Source: Akkermansia muciniphila
GTDB lineage: Bacteria > Verrucomicrobiota > Verrucomicrobiia > Verrucomicrobiales > Akkermansiaceae
Direction of reading: 5' to 3'
Length of the DNA stretch: 64,000 bases
Assembly (NCBI GenBank): GCA_945890645.1
Contig: CAMDCV010000018.1
Coordinates: forward strand, 17,691 to 81,690
Made by a program: the position numbers and the translations under genes. Below, piece after piece: positions 18,301 through 26,166 of this stretch (positions are counted from its first letter, which is position 1; each line of letters opens with the position of its first letter). The notes below the pieces were generated by a model. It was not told the origin of the DNA, ran no database searches, and worked only from the letters and a program-made list of their open reading frames with translations.

Positions 18301-19299
18301 CTACGATGCTTTATCGCCGTTACTACTCGCAACGGTAATGACGACTTTGCCCCGTTGATGTCCTTCGCTGACATACCGAAGTGCCTCGCGAGCATCGCTG
18401 AACGGATAGCACCGATCGATGGCGGGCACGATCCGGCGCTCCGCGCAGAGTTCGGTAATCGCGAGTAGCAAGCTTCGATCCTGAGGAACGGCAAGAACAC
18501 GGACGCTCTTGCCCGTTACCAGCCGTATCAAGGGACCTAACACAAGTGTGCTGAGCAGCACCGGAACCGGGCCTCCGACGATGAAGTAAGTGCCATTCGG
18601 TCGTAGCGCCCGCGCGCAGGCAAAGACAGACCGGTGGGCAATCGTATCGAGGATCAGATCAAACTGCCCTCCGCTCTTCGTGTAATCCTCTGTCCTGTAA
18701 TCGATGACATGATCGGCGCCGAGCGAATGCAGGAAGTCTGCCTTATCGCCGTGATCCACACCGGTGACTTCTGCACCAGACAGCTTGGCGAGTAGCACCG
18801 CAAAACTGCCTGCCGCGCCGCCGGCTCCATTGATCAGGACCTTGTCCCCAGCCCGTACCTGCCCTTTCAACCGAATCGCCTGTAAGGCAATCGTTCCGGC
18901 CTGCGGAATGGCCGCTGCCTCTTCGAAAGTTAAGCCGACGGGCTTGCGGACGAGTGCCGTCTCCGGAACACACACGTATTCGGCGAAACCGCTGTGGTAA
19001 CCGGGAACCTCTCCGAGAACCTCGTCGCCCGGTCGCAGATCGCGGACCTGGCTGCCGACCTGCTCCACTCGACCCGCTACGTCGGAGCCGAGGATAGGGT
19101 AGCGCGGCTTCCACAGTCCACCAATCCGAGCGTAAGCCGGTCTTCCGGACACTGCTTCTCGATCGGATCCATTGACAGAAGCGGCGACAACCCGGATCAG
19201 TACCTCGCCAGCCGACGGCACAGGCTTCGCTACCTCCTCGATCCGAACGACATCCGGAGAACCATACTCGGTGCGGACAACTGCTTTCATTGAAATCAT
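18301..19299 (-). CDS. Quinone oxidoreductase-like medium-chain dehydrogenase/reductase
   Basis: A 332-residue zinc-independent MDR/QOR-family NAD(P)H oxidoreductase. It has the GroES-like N-terminus (MKAVVRTEYGSPDVVRIEEV, PILGSDVAGRVEQVG, RPGDEV), then a Rossmann fold with the nucleotide motif INGAGGAAGSFAVLLAKLSG and GADHVIDYRTEDY. It lacks the structural zinc Cys cluster. I chose ATG 19299 because it overlaps the upstream stop as ATGA, suggesting translational coupling; ATG 19290 (MKAVV) and ATG 19305 are also possible. It appears richer in GC than its minus-strand neighbours, which hints at separate acquisition. The substrate is unknown. Confidence 0.85.
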   Translation of the reverse strand: MISMKAVVRTEYGSPDVVRIEEVAKPVPSAGEVLIRVVAASVNGSDREAVSGRPAYARIGGLWKPRYPILGSDVAGRVEQVGSQVRDLRPGDEVLGEVPGYHSGFAEYVCVPETALVRKPVGLTFEEAAAIPQAGTIALQAIRLKGQVRAGDKVLINGAGGAAGSFAVLLAKLSGAEVTGVDHGDKADFLHSLGADHVIDYRTEDYTKSGGQFDLILDTIAHRSVFACARALRPNGTYFIVGGPVPVLLSTLVLGPLIRLVTGKSVRVLAVPQDRSLLLAITELCAERRIVPAIDRCYPFSDAREALRYVSEGHQRGKVVITVASSNGDKAS

Positions 19300-19607
19300 C
19301 GCCATTTCGCAGGTAGTGCGTAACCCTTGGTTGTGCAGAACGCAACGCAAATTGGCTTCCAGAGCCGGAACGTCCACCCGTCTGGACTGTAATCTGCCCC
19401 TCCAGGGATGTCGATGTCTCTAGCCGCAAACGGAACCCACCATCTTGGGCGGGGGCCGATAGCAACACTTCGTCCCGCATGATTGTCCTCGTCATAAGGC
19501 ACCGCGACGCTGGTAAAATCAAAGATCGCCAGCGGCAATAGGAGATAGGCCCCAAGTGCGTGGCCGAGAAGCTTTAGCCACTTAATTCGGCGCGTGCGTG
19601 TCTTCAT
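19296..19607 (-). CDS. Hypothetical protein coupled to the oxidoreductase gene
   Basis: A 103-residue protein with a basic start (MKTRTRRIKWLK), one hydrophobic helix (~13-35, LLGHALGAYLLLPLAIFDF) and a soluble Trp- and Pro-containing remainder. This looks like an N-terminally anchored or secreted protein. Its stop overlaps the ATG chosen for the oxidoreductase (ATGA), so the pair is probably translated together. No family is recognised. Repeat R2 lies 18 bases upstream of its start. Confidence 0.55.
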   Translation of the reverse strand: MKTRTRRIKWLKLLGHALGAYLLLPLAIFDFTSVAVPYDEDNHAGRSVAIGPRPRWWVPFAARDIDIPGGADYSPDGWTFRLWKPICVAFCTTKGYALPAKWR

Positions 19608-19624
19608 TTTTGGCAGAACCTATA

Positions 19625-19686
19625 GGCCATCCACGGCGGGGAGGAAAGCACAAATTCAAATTGAGACATTACCCGCCGTTAGATGA
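19625..19686 (-). repeat. Dispersed ~60-bp repeat, copy R2
   Basis: Read on the minus strand it starts TCTAACGGCGGG and ends with CCCGCCGTGGATGG, so its ends can pair (GGCGGG/CCCGCC). It aligns with R1 at 16974-17031. It lies immediately upstream of the minus-strand gene starting at 19607. The leading ATCTAAC fits the RYYYAAC half of an integron attC core, but the matching GTTRRRY is not intact. Confidence 0.55.
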
Positions 19687-19841
19687 GCCGGTCTATTGTT
19701 GGGCTAGTGTTAATACGTTTATCCTCCATGCGGTTCTGGTTCTGATGCCGTTGTCTCAGACTTTTCCATCATTCCTCTGTCCATCATTCCGCTGTCTAAA
19801 AAATTCAAGAGTCAATCAAATCAAAAATCCCTACTCAAAAA

Positions 19842-19955
19842 CCCCAATCGGGGTGAACGATGACAGCCTAGGGTAAGCGAGAAAATCGAGCGCAGCCCTA
19901 GGGACAAAACCCACACACCCACCCCTACGCCGCCCCGCTTGCGGGGCATGGCGCT
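19842..19955 (-). repeat. Three-hairpin element A
   Basis: On the minus strand there are three successive stem-loops: GCCCCGC/GCGGGGC (19932-19947), CCTAGGG/CCCTAGG (19867-19903) and CCCCAATCGGGG (19842-19853). The same order of hairpins, with the shared start AGCGCCATGCCCCGC, is found in the opposite direction at 20984-21084. Confidence 0.6.
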
Positions 19956-20095
19956 CCACCCGAGCCGATCAACAATTCTCTAAAACAAAGCGATTTTGTG
20001 AAATGAATAGTCTAACAGAAAATTAAAAGGCTCATCTCCTAGGACTCCATTTTACGCTCGCACGTCGCCACTCACTGACTTCTCATCTAGTCTTG

Positions 20096-20800
20096 TTAGC
20101 TTCTAATTCGTGGAAGCAGGCCCGAATTCATAATCTTACGCTGTGTTAACCCGATATCGTAGTCCACTCTCTTGATTCGCACCACGGCGTTGTCGACGTC
20201 GTAGATTGCGTAGCATGCGCGAGGGTCTCCATCTCTTGGTTGTCCAACGCTGCCGACGTTTATTAAATATTGCGTGTGCTCTTTTAGGTCGATCCGGTCT
20301 CCAGACTCAATAACCACAGAGTCGTTCTTCAAGTAGAACTTTGGTATGTGTGTATGTCCGAAGAAGCAAAGATGTGCGGCCTGGTATGAGAAACTCGACA
20401 TCGCATCGAATTTGCTCACGACATAATACCAGTGCGAAGGAGAATCGAGAGATGAGTGGACTATAGTGAACCCTCTGCACTTCAATACGAGATCGAGTTC
20501 CCGAAGCCATTTTTTGTCGGCATCACTTAGTTGATCGCGTGTCCAAGAGGTTGCATGCTTAGCAACTGGATTCAATCCATCAAGGCTAGAGTCGTCAGAA
20601 GCGCTCTCGTCGAAATCTCCTTTCACGGTTGGGCAATCTAGGCTCCTGATCCTCTCAATACATTCACGCGGACTGGGGCCGTATCCTACAATGTCGCCGA
20701 TACAGGCGTAGCCGCCGCATCCTTCCCGCTCGGCATCAGCCAAGACCGCCTCAAGCGCTTCTTGGTTTGCGTGAATGTCTCCTAGAATCGCAATGCGCAT
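20096..20800 (-). CDS. Calcineurin-like metallophosphoesterase (YfcE/MJ0936-like)
   Basis: A 234-residue cytosolic phosphoesterase of the two-metal calcineurin-like family. Metal ligands are visible in order: GDIHAN (residues 7-12), GDIVGYGP, a degenerate third block GDFDES in place of the usual GNH/GNC, the histidine in IVHSS, and GHTH, followed by INVGSVGQPRDGDPRA. That order is typical of the small-molecule phosphodiesterase branch. The gene, with a 48-residue ORF upstream, is bracketed by inverted hairpin elements A and B, so it may be a mobile or captured unit. The substrate is unknown. Confidence 0.88.
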   Translation of the reverse strand: MRIAILGDIHANQEALEAVLADAEREGCGGYACIGDIVGYGPSPRECIERIRSLDCPTVKGDFDESASDDSSLDGLNPVAKHATSWTRDQLSDADKKWLRELDLVLKCRGFTIVHSSLDSPSHWYYVVSKFDAMSSFSYQAAHLCFFGHTHIPKFYLKNDSVVIESGDRIDLKEHTQYLINVGSVGQPRDGDPRACYAIYDVDNAVVRIKRVDYDIGLTQRKIMNSGLLPRIRS

Positions 20801-20817
20801 TTTTCTTCAGCGAACAG

Positions 20818-20964
20818 TTATTTAGTTAAGTCGCGGACGATATCGACTACGCGAATAATCTCAAGGTTGAATTTTGCCTCGGAAGCCGATGGATTGCGCA
20901 TGTTATTGGGATTTCTGTATTTTTTGGAACTTGAAATACCATCCACTAAGTTGTCTTTGTCCAT
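20818..20964 (-). CDS. 48-residue ORF upstream of the phosphoesterase gene
   Basis: ATG at 20964 and TAA at 20818 encode 48 polar residues starting MDKDNLVDGISSSKKYRNPN and ending in a helix-like segment LEIIRVVDIVRDLTK. Composition is protein-like rather than random, and it stops 17 bases before the phosphoesterase start on the same strand. It could be a short co-transcribed gene or the end of a larger truncated one. No family is recognised. Confidence 0.4.
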   Translation of the reverse strand: MDKDNLVDGISSSKKYRNPNNMRNPSASEAKFNLEIIRVVDIVRDLTK

Positions 20965-20983
20965 TCAAATATGATAGCGCCAT

Positions 20984-21084
20984 GCCCCGCTGCGCGGGGC
21001 GGCGGGATTGTTTTTTGGGGGTATTGATCCCAGGGTAGCGTCGATGCGCCGCAACCCTGGACTTTAATAGGCAACGGCGTTGCC
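20984..21084 (+). repeat. Three-hairpin element B
   Basis: Stem-loops GCCCCGC/GCGGGGC (20984-21000), CCAGGGT/ACCCTGG (21030-21060) and GGCAACGGCGTTGCC (21070-21084) occur in the same order as in element A but on the opposite strand. A and B thus form divergent copies flanking the 20.1-20.96 kb genes. The remaining non-coding stretch to 21249 shows nothing else recognisable. Confidence 0.6.
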
Positions 21085-21249
21085 GTAGTGGGAAAAAAGA
21101 CGGATTACCGCATCCTGTATTTTCTGCGGGATTTTTTTGAACATCAAATTCTCACGGGATTATGATGAGGTGGTTTGCATTCTGATCATTTGTCTTTCCC
21201 TATGTGAAAATGATAGAAAAAAGGAGCTCTGGGATGATACTAGCATTAA

Positions 21250-21266
21250 GCCGCCGAGACGGCGGC
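21250..21266 (-). terminator. GC-rich hairpin downstream of tex
   Basis: A perfect 7-bp stem (GCCGCCG/CGGCGGC) with an AGA loop lies 9 bases past the tex stop on the minus strand. It is followed by TTAATGC rather than a U-run, so it may be a transcript-end stabilising hairpin or a REP-type sequence. Confidence 0.4.
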
Positions 21267-21275
21267 TCTCCCTGA

Positions 21276-23582
21276 TTACCGCTTTTTTCCTTGTTGCACT
21301 GCTTGGCTGAACCAGTCGTTGCCGGGGGCGGGGGTGGCGGGGCGGTTGTCGCGGCGGGGGGCGGGGCTGTTGCCGCGGTCGTTGCCGCCGGCGCGGCGTT
21401 CGGTGTCGGGCTTGCTTTTCATGCTGAGGGCGATGCGCTTGCGCTCGAGATCGACTTCGGTGACGGTGACTTGGACTTTTTGGCCTACCTTGACGACTTC
21501 ACTCGCATCGCGGACGAATTGATCGCTGAGCTGGCTGACGTGGACGAGGCCGTCTTGGTGGACGCCGACATCGACAAAGGCCCCGAATGCGGTTACGTTG
21601 GTGACGATGCCGGGAAGCTTCATGCCGACCTTGAGATCGCTCGGTTTCTCGACACCTTCGGCAAAGGAAAATAGCTCGAACTGCTTGCGCGGGTCGCGGC
21701 CTGGTTTGGCGAGCTCGGCGATGATGTCTTTCAGTGTCGGCAGGCCAACATCAGCGGTGACGTATGTTTCTGCTTTGATTTTTTGGCGCAGCTCGGGCTT
21801 GGTGAGGAGCTCGTGCAGGGTGCAGCCGAGATCGGCGGCCATTTGTTCGACGAGGGCGTAGCGCTCGGGATGGACGGCGGAGGAATCGAGCGGATGCGGG
21901 CTGGCGGCGAAGCGGAGGAATCCGGCGGCTTGCTCGAAGGCTTTGTCGCCAAGGCGCGGTACTTGTTTCAATGCCTCGCGCGAAGGGAAGGGGCCGTTCG
22001 CAGCACGGTGGGCGACGATGTTTTCGGCGAGTGATCGATTGAGTCCAGAAACGTATTGCAGCAGTTCTTTCGAGGCGGTGTTGAGCTCGACACCGACGGC
22101 ATTTACAGCGCTGACGACAGTGTCATCGAGCGAGGCTTTGAGCGCGCGTTGATCGACGTCGTGTTGGTATTGTCCGACGCCGATGGCTTTCGGATCGATC
22201 TTCACTAACTCGGCGAGCGGGTCCATGAGGCGGCGTCCGATGCTAATCGCACCGCGAACTGTGAGATCGAGATCAGGAAATTCTTCGCGCGCCACATCCG
22301 AGGCCGAGTACACCGAAGCGCCCGCTTCATTGACCACCACGACGGGAATAGAGGAGGGGAGATTTAGCTTGCGGCAGAAACTTTCTGACTCGCGTGAACC
22401 AGTGCCGTTGCCGATGGCGATGGCTTCGATCTTGTGCTTGGAAATGATCGTGAGCAACTCCTTGGCGGCTTCGTATTGTTGCGTGTTCGAGCCGGCGGTG
22501 ATGTGGAGGACGGTGTGATGGAGCAGCGTGCCGGTGGCATCGAGCGCGACCGTTTTGCAACCGGTGCGAAAGCCGGGGTCGATGGCGAGGATGCGTTTCT
22601 GGCCGAGTGGCGAGGCTAACAACAATTCGCGCAGGTTATCGGCAAAGACCTGGATCGCGGTGGCATCGGCGATTTTTTTCGAGTTGAGGCGCATTTCTGT
22701 TTCCATCGAGGGCATCAGCAAACGCTTGCAGCCGTCCTCGACTGCTTCGCGCACTTGTTGGCCAGCGGCGGCTTGGCTGCTGACAAATTGCGGCACGGCA
22801 GTTCCGCAAACGCGCTCGTGCGGGACATCGACACGCATCAGCAGGAAGCCATCTTTTTCGCCGCGTCGGATGGCGAGAAGTCGGTGCGAGGGGATGGAGC
22901 GTAGTGGCTCGGTCCAGTCGAAGTAATCGCGGAATTTTGCGGCATCGGTTTCTTCCTCTTTGCCATACATAATCTTCGAGGAAACGATGGCTTCTGTTTC
23001 GTAAAGATTGCGGACGGCACCGCGCAGCGCGGCGTCATCGGCGACGATCTCGGCAATAATATCGCGCGCCCCAGCGAGGGCCTCGGCGGTGGTGGTGACT
23101 TCTTTCTCGGCATCGATGAATTTTGTCGCTTCAGTTTCGATGTCGTGGCTGCTTTGATTTTCTAACAGAAACGTCGCGAGTGGTTCGAGACCGCGCTCCT
23201 TCGCCTTGGTGGCGCGGGTCTGGCGTTTCGGGCGGAAAGGTGCGAAAGCATCTTCCAATGCGGTCATCGTCAGGCAGGCGAGGATTTTTTTATTGAGCTC
23301 GGGTGTGAGAAGACTGCGTTCCTCTAACGATTTTAAGATCGCGGTGCGGCGGGAATCGAGATCGACGAGTCGGAGCATCGAATCGCGGATGGTGGTGATT
23401 TGGACTTCATCGAGTTCGCCGGTGGCTTCCTTGCGGTAGCGGGCGATGAATGGCACGGTCGCACCTTCGGCGATGAGTTGAGCGGTGGCGCTGACGCTGC
23501 GGACAGAGATGCCCGTTTCCTGGGCGATGAGGGCGATGTGTTTGGCGGAATCGTGTGAAGTAGAGAGAGTGGAATCAGACAT
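21276..23582 (-). CDS. tex: Tex-family RNA-binding transcription accessory protein
   Basis: A 768-residue cytosolic nucleic-acid-binding protein of the Tex/Spt6-related family. Domains in order: an N-terminal HTH-like region (QETGISVRSVSATAQLIAEG, VPFIARYRKEATGELDE), a YqgF/RNase H-like domain (~320-450, ILAIDPGFRTGCKTVALDAT, IAIGNGTGSRESE), helix-hairpin-helix repeats (~480-560), and an S1 domain (~640-710, VTAFGAFVDVGVHQDGLVHV). It ends in a basic Arg/Gly/Pro tail (RRAGGNDRGN...PRRDNRP). Length and order match the family. It stands alone, ending at a GC-rich hairpin. Confidence 0.95.
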   Translation of the reverse strand: MSDSTLSTSHDSAKHIALIAQETGISVRSVSATAQLIAEGATVPFIARYRKEATGELDEVQITTIRDSMLRLVDLDSRRTAILKSLEERSLLTPELNKKILACLTMTALEDAFAPFRPKRQTRATKAKERGLEPLATFLLENQSSHDIETEATKFIDAEKEVTTTAEALAGARDIIAEIVADDAALRGAVRNLYETEAIVSSKIMYGKEEETDAAKFRDYFDWTEPLRSIPSHRLLAIRRGEKDGFLLMRVDVPHERVCGTAVPQFVSSQAAAGQQVREAVEDGCKRLLMPSMETEMRLNSKKIADATAIQVFADNLRELLLASPLGQKRILAIDPGFRTGCKTVALDATGTLLHHTVLHITAGSNTQQYEAAKELLTIISKHKIEAIAIGNGTGSRESESFCRKLNLPSSIPVVVVNEAGASVYSASDVAREEFPDLDLTVRGAISIGRRLMDPLAELVKIDPKAIGVGQYQHDVDQRALKASLDDTVVSAVNAVGVELNTASKELLQYVSGLNRSLAENIVAHRAANGPFPSREALKQVPRLGDKAFEQAAGFLRFAASPHPLDSSAVHPERYALVEQMAADLGCTLHELLTKPELRQKIKAETYVTADVGLPTLKDIIAELAKPGRDPRKQFELFSFAEGVEKPSDLKVGMKLPGIVTNVTAFGAFVDVGVHQDGLVHVSQLSDQFVRDASEVVKVGQKVQVTVTEVDLERKRIALSMKSKPDTERRAGGNDRGNSPAPRRDNRPATPAPGNDWFSQAVQQGKKR

Positions 23583-23680
23583 GCGGGACGTGGAGTTTTT
23601 GCCTTCTGGGCGAGGGAATCAAGAGTGAAGTCGGTACGGCATGAATTTGTTTGATTTTACCCCCAAAATTTACCCGTCAC

Positions 23681-25114
23681 TCACGGCACGCGAAAAAACT
23701 TTTTCTCTTGCGCAGGAAAATTTGGATCAGCGACTAAAGTGCCTTGAGGTATATCAATTACATCAATAATTTGATTGGTGTAGGGACTGAATACGAAACC
23801 AGGTTTGCCCGGCACGGAGTTCGCAACGGGTTGTTCTATCTGACCAACGGTTTCGCGAGCGAATTCTTCTCGCCCCATTTGTGGAACATTCTTGAGGGAA
23901 GTCATTTGATAATAGTATCCGCCCGAATCATGACCGATGGCTCTGATCTGTGTGTCTCCATCATACATCACAAATCGCTCTTCCGATTGTTGGTTTTCGC
24001 GAGTTTGATCAACTGGGCGTATTTCTGTTAGAATCTCGCTAGATAATTTTAAACCGATGGGTTGCGTAGTGCTGGTAATCTGCATACCGGTCCAGTCATT
24101 TCCTTCGCCTTCTTTGATTTCATTAACGCTAGTCTTTCCGCTAGCGGTGGTTGCTCCCGGAGCACTGATTAGTTGTGTGCCGTTTGGTTGCATGATGTCC
24201 TGGACCCACTGAAGGGCTGCTTCTTGCGTGAGTGTGCCTTGCGGAAGTTCTAAAGCGGACGGGCTTGTGATGATCTGGCTATGAACATACATCTTGGGCT
24301 GTTCTTCTTCCATTCGCACTAATGCGGTTAGAGCTGCTGTGTCTAGATTGGTGCCTTTTATCATAATAAATCCAGAAGGAACAGAGTCTGTGATCTTCGC
24401 ATTCCCAACCAAGCCATGCAGTCGCAGCAGAGTCGCATTGTCAGGTTTCTCTGCTTGCGTATCCCAGTCACCGCGGTCGATCAGTTCTTGTAATAATGTC
24501 TCGCTTATGCTTTCTGGAATCTTTACGACGGATTTTTTCCGATCTTCCACCTCGATCGGCACGAGGCGAACTATCAGTCCCTCGTGTTTCACTTCCATCC
24601 CTGCCAATGCGGCGATGTATTCCAAAGCACTGGTCCATTTTTTCCCCTTGATGGAGAAACTGATCAATTTGTCCGATTCACCCTCTACACTGTATTTAAT
24701 TTCTAACGGTTTTTCCAAACTGAAAAAACAAGCATCGTGGTAGGCTTCGTCTAACAACTTAAGCGCTTTGTGGATGCTGACATTGTGACCGCTGCATTCG
24801 ATTAAGAAAAAATCTTTCAGTTGTTCGGGTTCGTGTGTGGTGACGATGCCCTCAGGCATGGCGCGGCTGGTGGCTCGTGCGCTACCGGTGCGACGCAGCG
24901 GTGCATCGGACGCATGATCTGCCGATTGAGTCATGCGGGTCTGTGTGGCAGCAGAATTCTCAGTCGCGCGCTTTTGATGATCCCGTATCCAAAATAAGAG
25001 TAAGCCTACAGTAATCAGAAACGATGCCGCACAAATGCGCGCAGTCCATGCACGACGCAAGGGCTTTTCCTTCGAGGAGATAGGCTTTTCTGAATGCATC
25101 ACTGGGTGAGTCAT
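23681..25114 (-). CDS. Membrane-anchored secretin/STN-like protein with conserved verrucomicrobial tail
   Basis: A 477-residue protein with one N-terminal transmembrane helix (~27-44, ICAASFLITVGLLLFWI) and a long extracytoplasmic part. Residues ~95-185 (SIHKALKLLDEAYHDACFF..., FSIKGKKWTSALEYIAALAG) look like a secretin N0/STN-type module, and ~255-400 resemble beta-rich secretin-like repeats. The last ~35 residues (PGKPGFVFSPYTNQIIDV, then IPQGTLVADP) match a C-terminal tail I associate with anonymous verrucomicrobial proteins. It has no full secretin pore signature, and no secretion genes are nearby. It may be an accessory factor of a pilus- or secretion-like machine. Confidence 0.65.
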   Translation of the reverse strand: MTHPVMHSEKPISSKEKPLRRAWTARICAASFLITVGLLLFWIRDHQKRATENSAATQTRMTQSADHASDAPLRRTGSARATSRAMPEGIVTTHEPEQLKDFFLIECSGHNVSIHKALKLLDEAYHDACFFSLEKPLEIKYSVEGESDKLISFSIKGKKWTSALEYIAALAGMEVKHEGLIVRLVPIEVEDRKKSVVKIPESISETLLQELIDRGDWDTQAEKPDNATLLRLHGLVGNAKITDSVPSGFIMIKGTNLDTAALTALVRMEEEQPKMYVHSQIITSPSALELPQGTLTQEAALQWVQDIMQPNGTQLISAPGATTASGKTSVNEIKEGEGNDWTGMQITSTTQPIGLKLSSEILTEIRPVDQTRENQQSEERFVMYDGDTQIRAIGHDSGGYYYQMTSLKNVPQMGREEFARETVGQIEQPVANSVPGKPGFVFSPYTNQIIDVIDIPQGTLVADPNFPAQEKKFFRVP

Positions 25115-25206
25115 TAATCGTGCAGTTGATGAAATCAGATTGCCTCAATCCTTCGCTTTTGACAATCCTTTGATTGAGAGTCTTTTGAATGAAGTCGTGC
25201 TGTTTT

Positions 25207-26166
25207 TCACAACCATTTTTCCGACACTCCGCGAGCTGCACCGAGTAGGGAACCGACGACGGCGCCGCGGTGGCAGTTGTCGCCGCCGACCATAGCGTTC
25301 GCGATGATGCCGGCATCGAAGTCGTCGTGGTATTTCCAGGCGAGGTAGAGTGATGCGGGCATCGATTCGGCGATGTAGCAGGCGGGGCTGAAGCGTTGGC
25401 CGATGACGTGGGTATCGGGTTGTGCGATCCAGGTATCGGCTTTGTTGCCGGAGATCCAGTCACCGGCTTCGCTACGAATGGCATCGCGCAATGTTAAGCC
25501 CTCGCGGATACGAAACAGCAAGCGGGCCAGGGTATCGGCGGCGCGTTGCACGTTGGCATGGGCGTGGGTGAGGCCGACGTGTTCTTTCACCGCAGCGCGG
25601 AGTTGCGGGAGGTCCAGATCGCGCAGAATAAAGCACAGAGCGGGCACTTGAGCGAGACCACCGATGTGCTCGTCTTGGATCGCGCATTTTCGCGGTGCTT
25701 TGCCAGAGGCGTAACGAGTGAAAAATCCGCGATGGTATTCTTCGAGGTAGGTATCGCGGTGCTTGCCGGGCGTGAGCATGAAATCGATGTAGTGGGCGAG
25801 CCAGGCATCGGGATCATAGCCGCCGATTTTTTCGCAGAGATTCACCAACTCGCGAGCGAGCTGGAAGTTCAGTGTGTTTTCTCCGGCTTTCAGAAACTGA
25901 TGGTAGTGAATGCCGCGTTGGCCCCAATAGACCGCTTGGTCGTGAAGGATTTCGCCTTTTTCATTCAGCGCGGTGTATTCGGAGCGCCATAGGATCGAGC
26001 CAGTGTGCGGATTCTTTGGCGCGAGGTAGCCGGTGATTTCACCGTATTCCGCGCGTAGTGCTTCGCGGTCGTAATACCAGTGAACGGGCATCGAAATGGC
26101 ATCAGCGACGAGCGAGCCTCGGTATGCGTTGTGAAAGGTGTCGGAGTTTGGTGAATTTTCTAACAT
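25207..26166 (-). CDS. ADP-ribosylglycohydrolase family protein
   Basis: A 319-residue ADP-ribosylglycohydrolase (ADPRH)-fold hydrolase. The N-terminal YRGSLVADAISMPVHWYYD corresponds to the first metal-binding GDAxG region. The C-terminal ANAMVGGDNCHRGAVVGSLL corresponds to the second, with NCHR in place of the usual TDT, a variant I associate with a distinct subgroup that may not act on ADP-ribosylated protein. The ATG at 26166 overlaps the upstream gene's stop by 7 bases (ATGTTAG), so the pair is translationally coupled. A longer frame upstream has unlikely Arg/His-rich composition and was discarded. The substrate is uncertain. Confidence 0.82.
   Translation of the reverse strand: MLENSPNSDTFHNAYRGSLVADAISMPVHWYYDREALRAEYGEITGYLAPKNPHTGSILWRSEYTALNEKGEILHDQAVYWGQRGIHYHQFLKAGENTLNFQLARELVNLCEKIGGYDPDAWLAHYIDFMLTPGKHRDTYLEEYHRGFFTRYASGKAPRKCAIQDEHIGGLAQVPALCFILRDLDLPQLRAAVKEHVGLTHAHANVQRAADTLARLLFRIREGLTLRDAIRSEAGDWISGNKADTWIAQPDTHVIGQRFSPACYIAESMPASLYLAWKYHDDFDAGIIANAMVGGDNCHRGAVVGSLLGAARGVSEKWL

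Larger units (their letters stand above)
19608..20095. other. Intergenic region holding repeat R2 and hairpin element A
   Basis: No convincing gene is present. The region holds repeat R2 (19625-19686), the three-hairpin element A (19842-19955), and near 20011-20020 a GTTAGAC-type string (minus strand) that pairs with CTAACAAGA just past the phosphoesterase stop. That pairing gives a loose resemblance to a cassette recombination site. Confidence 0.5.
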
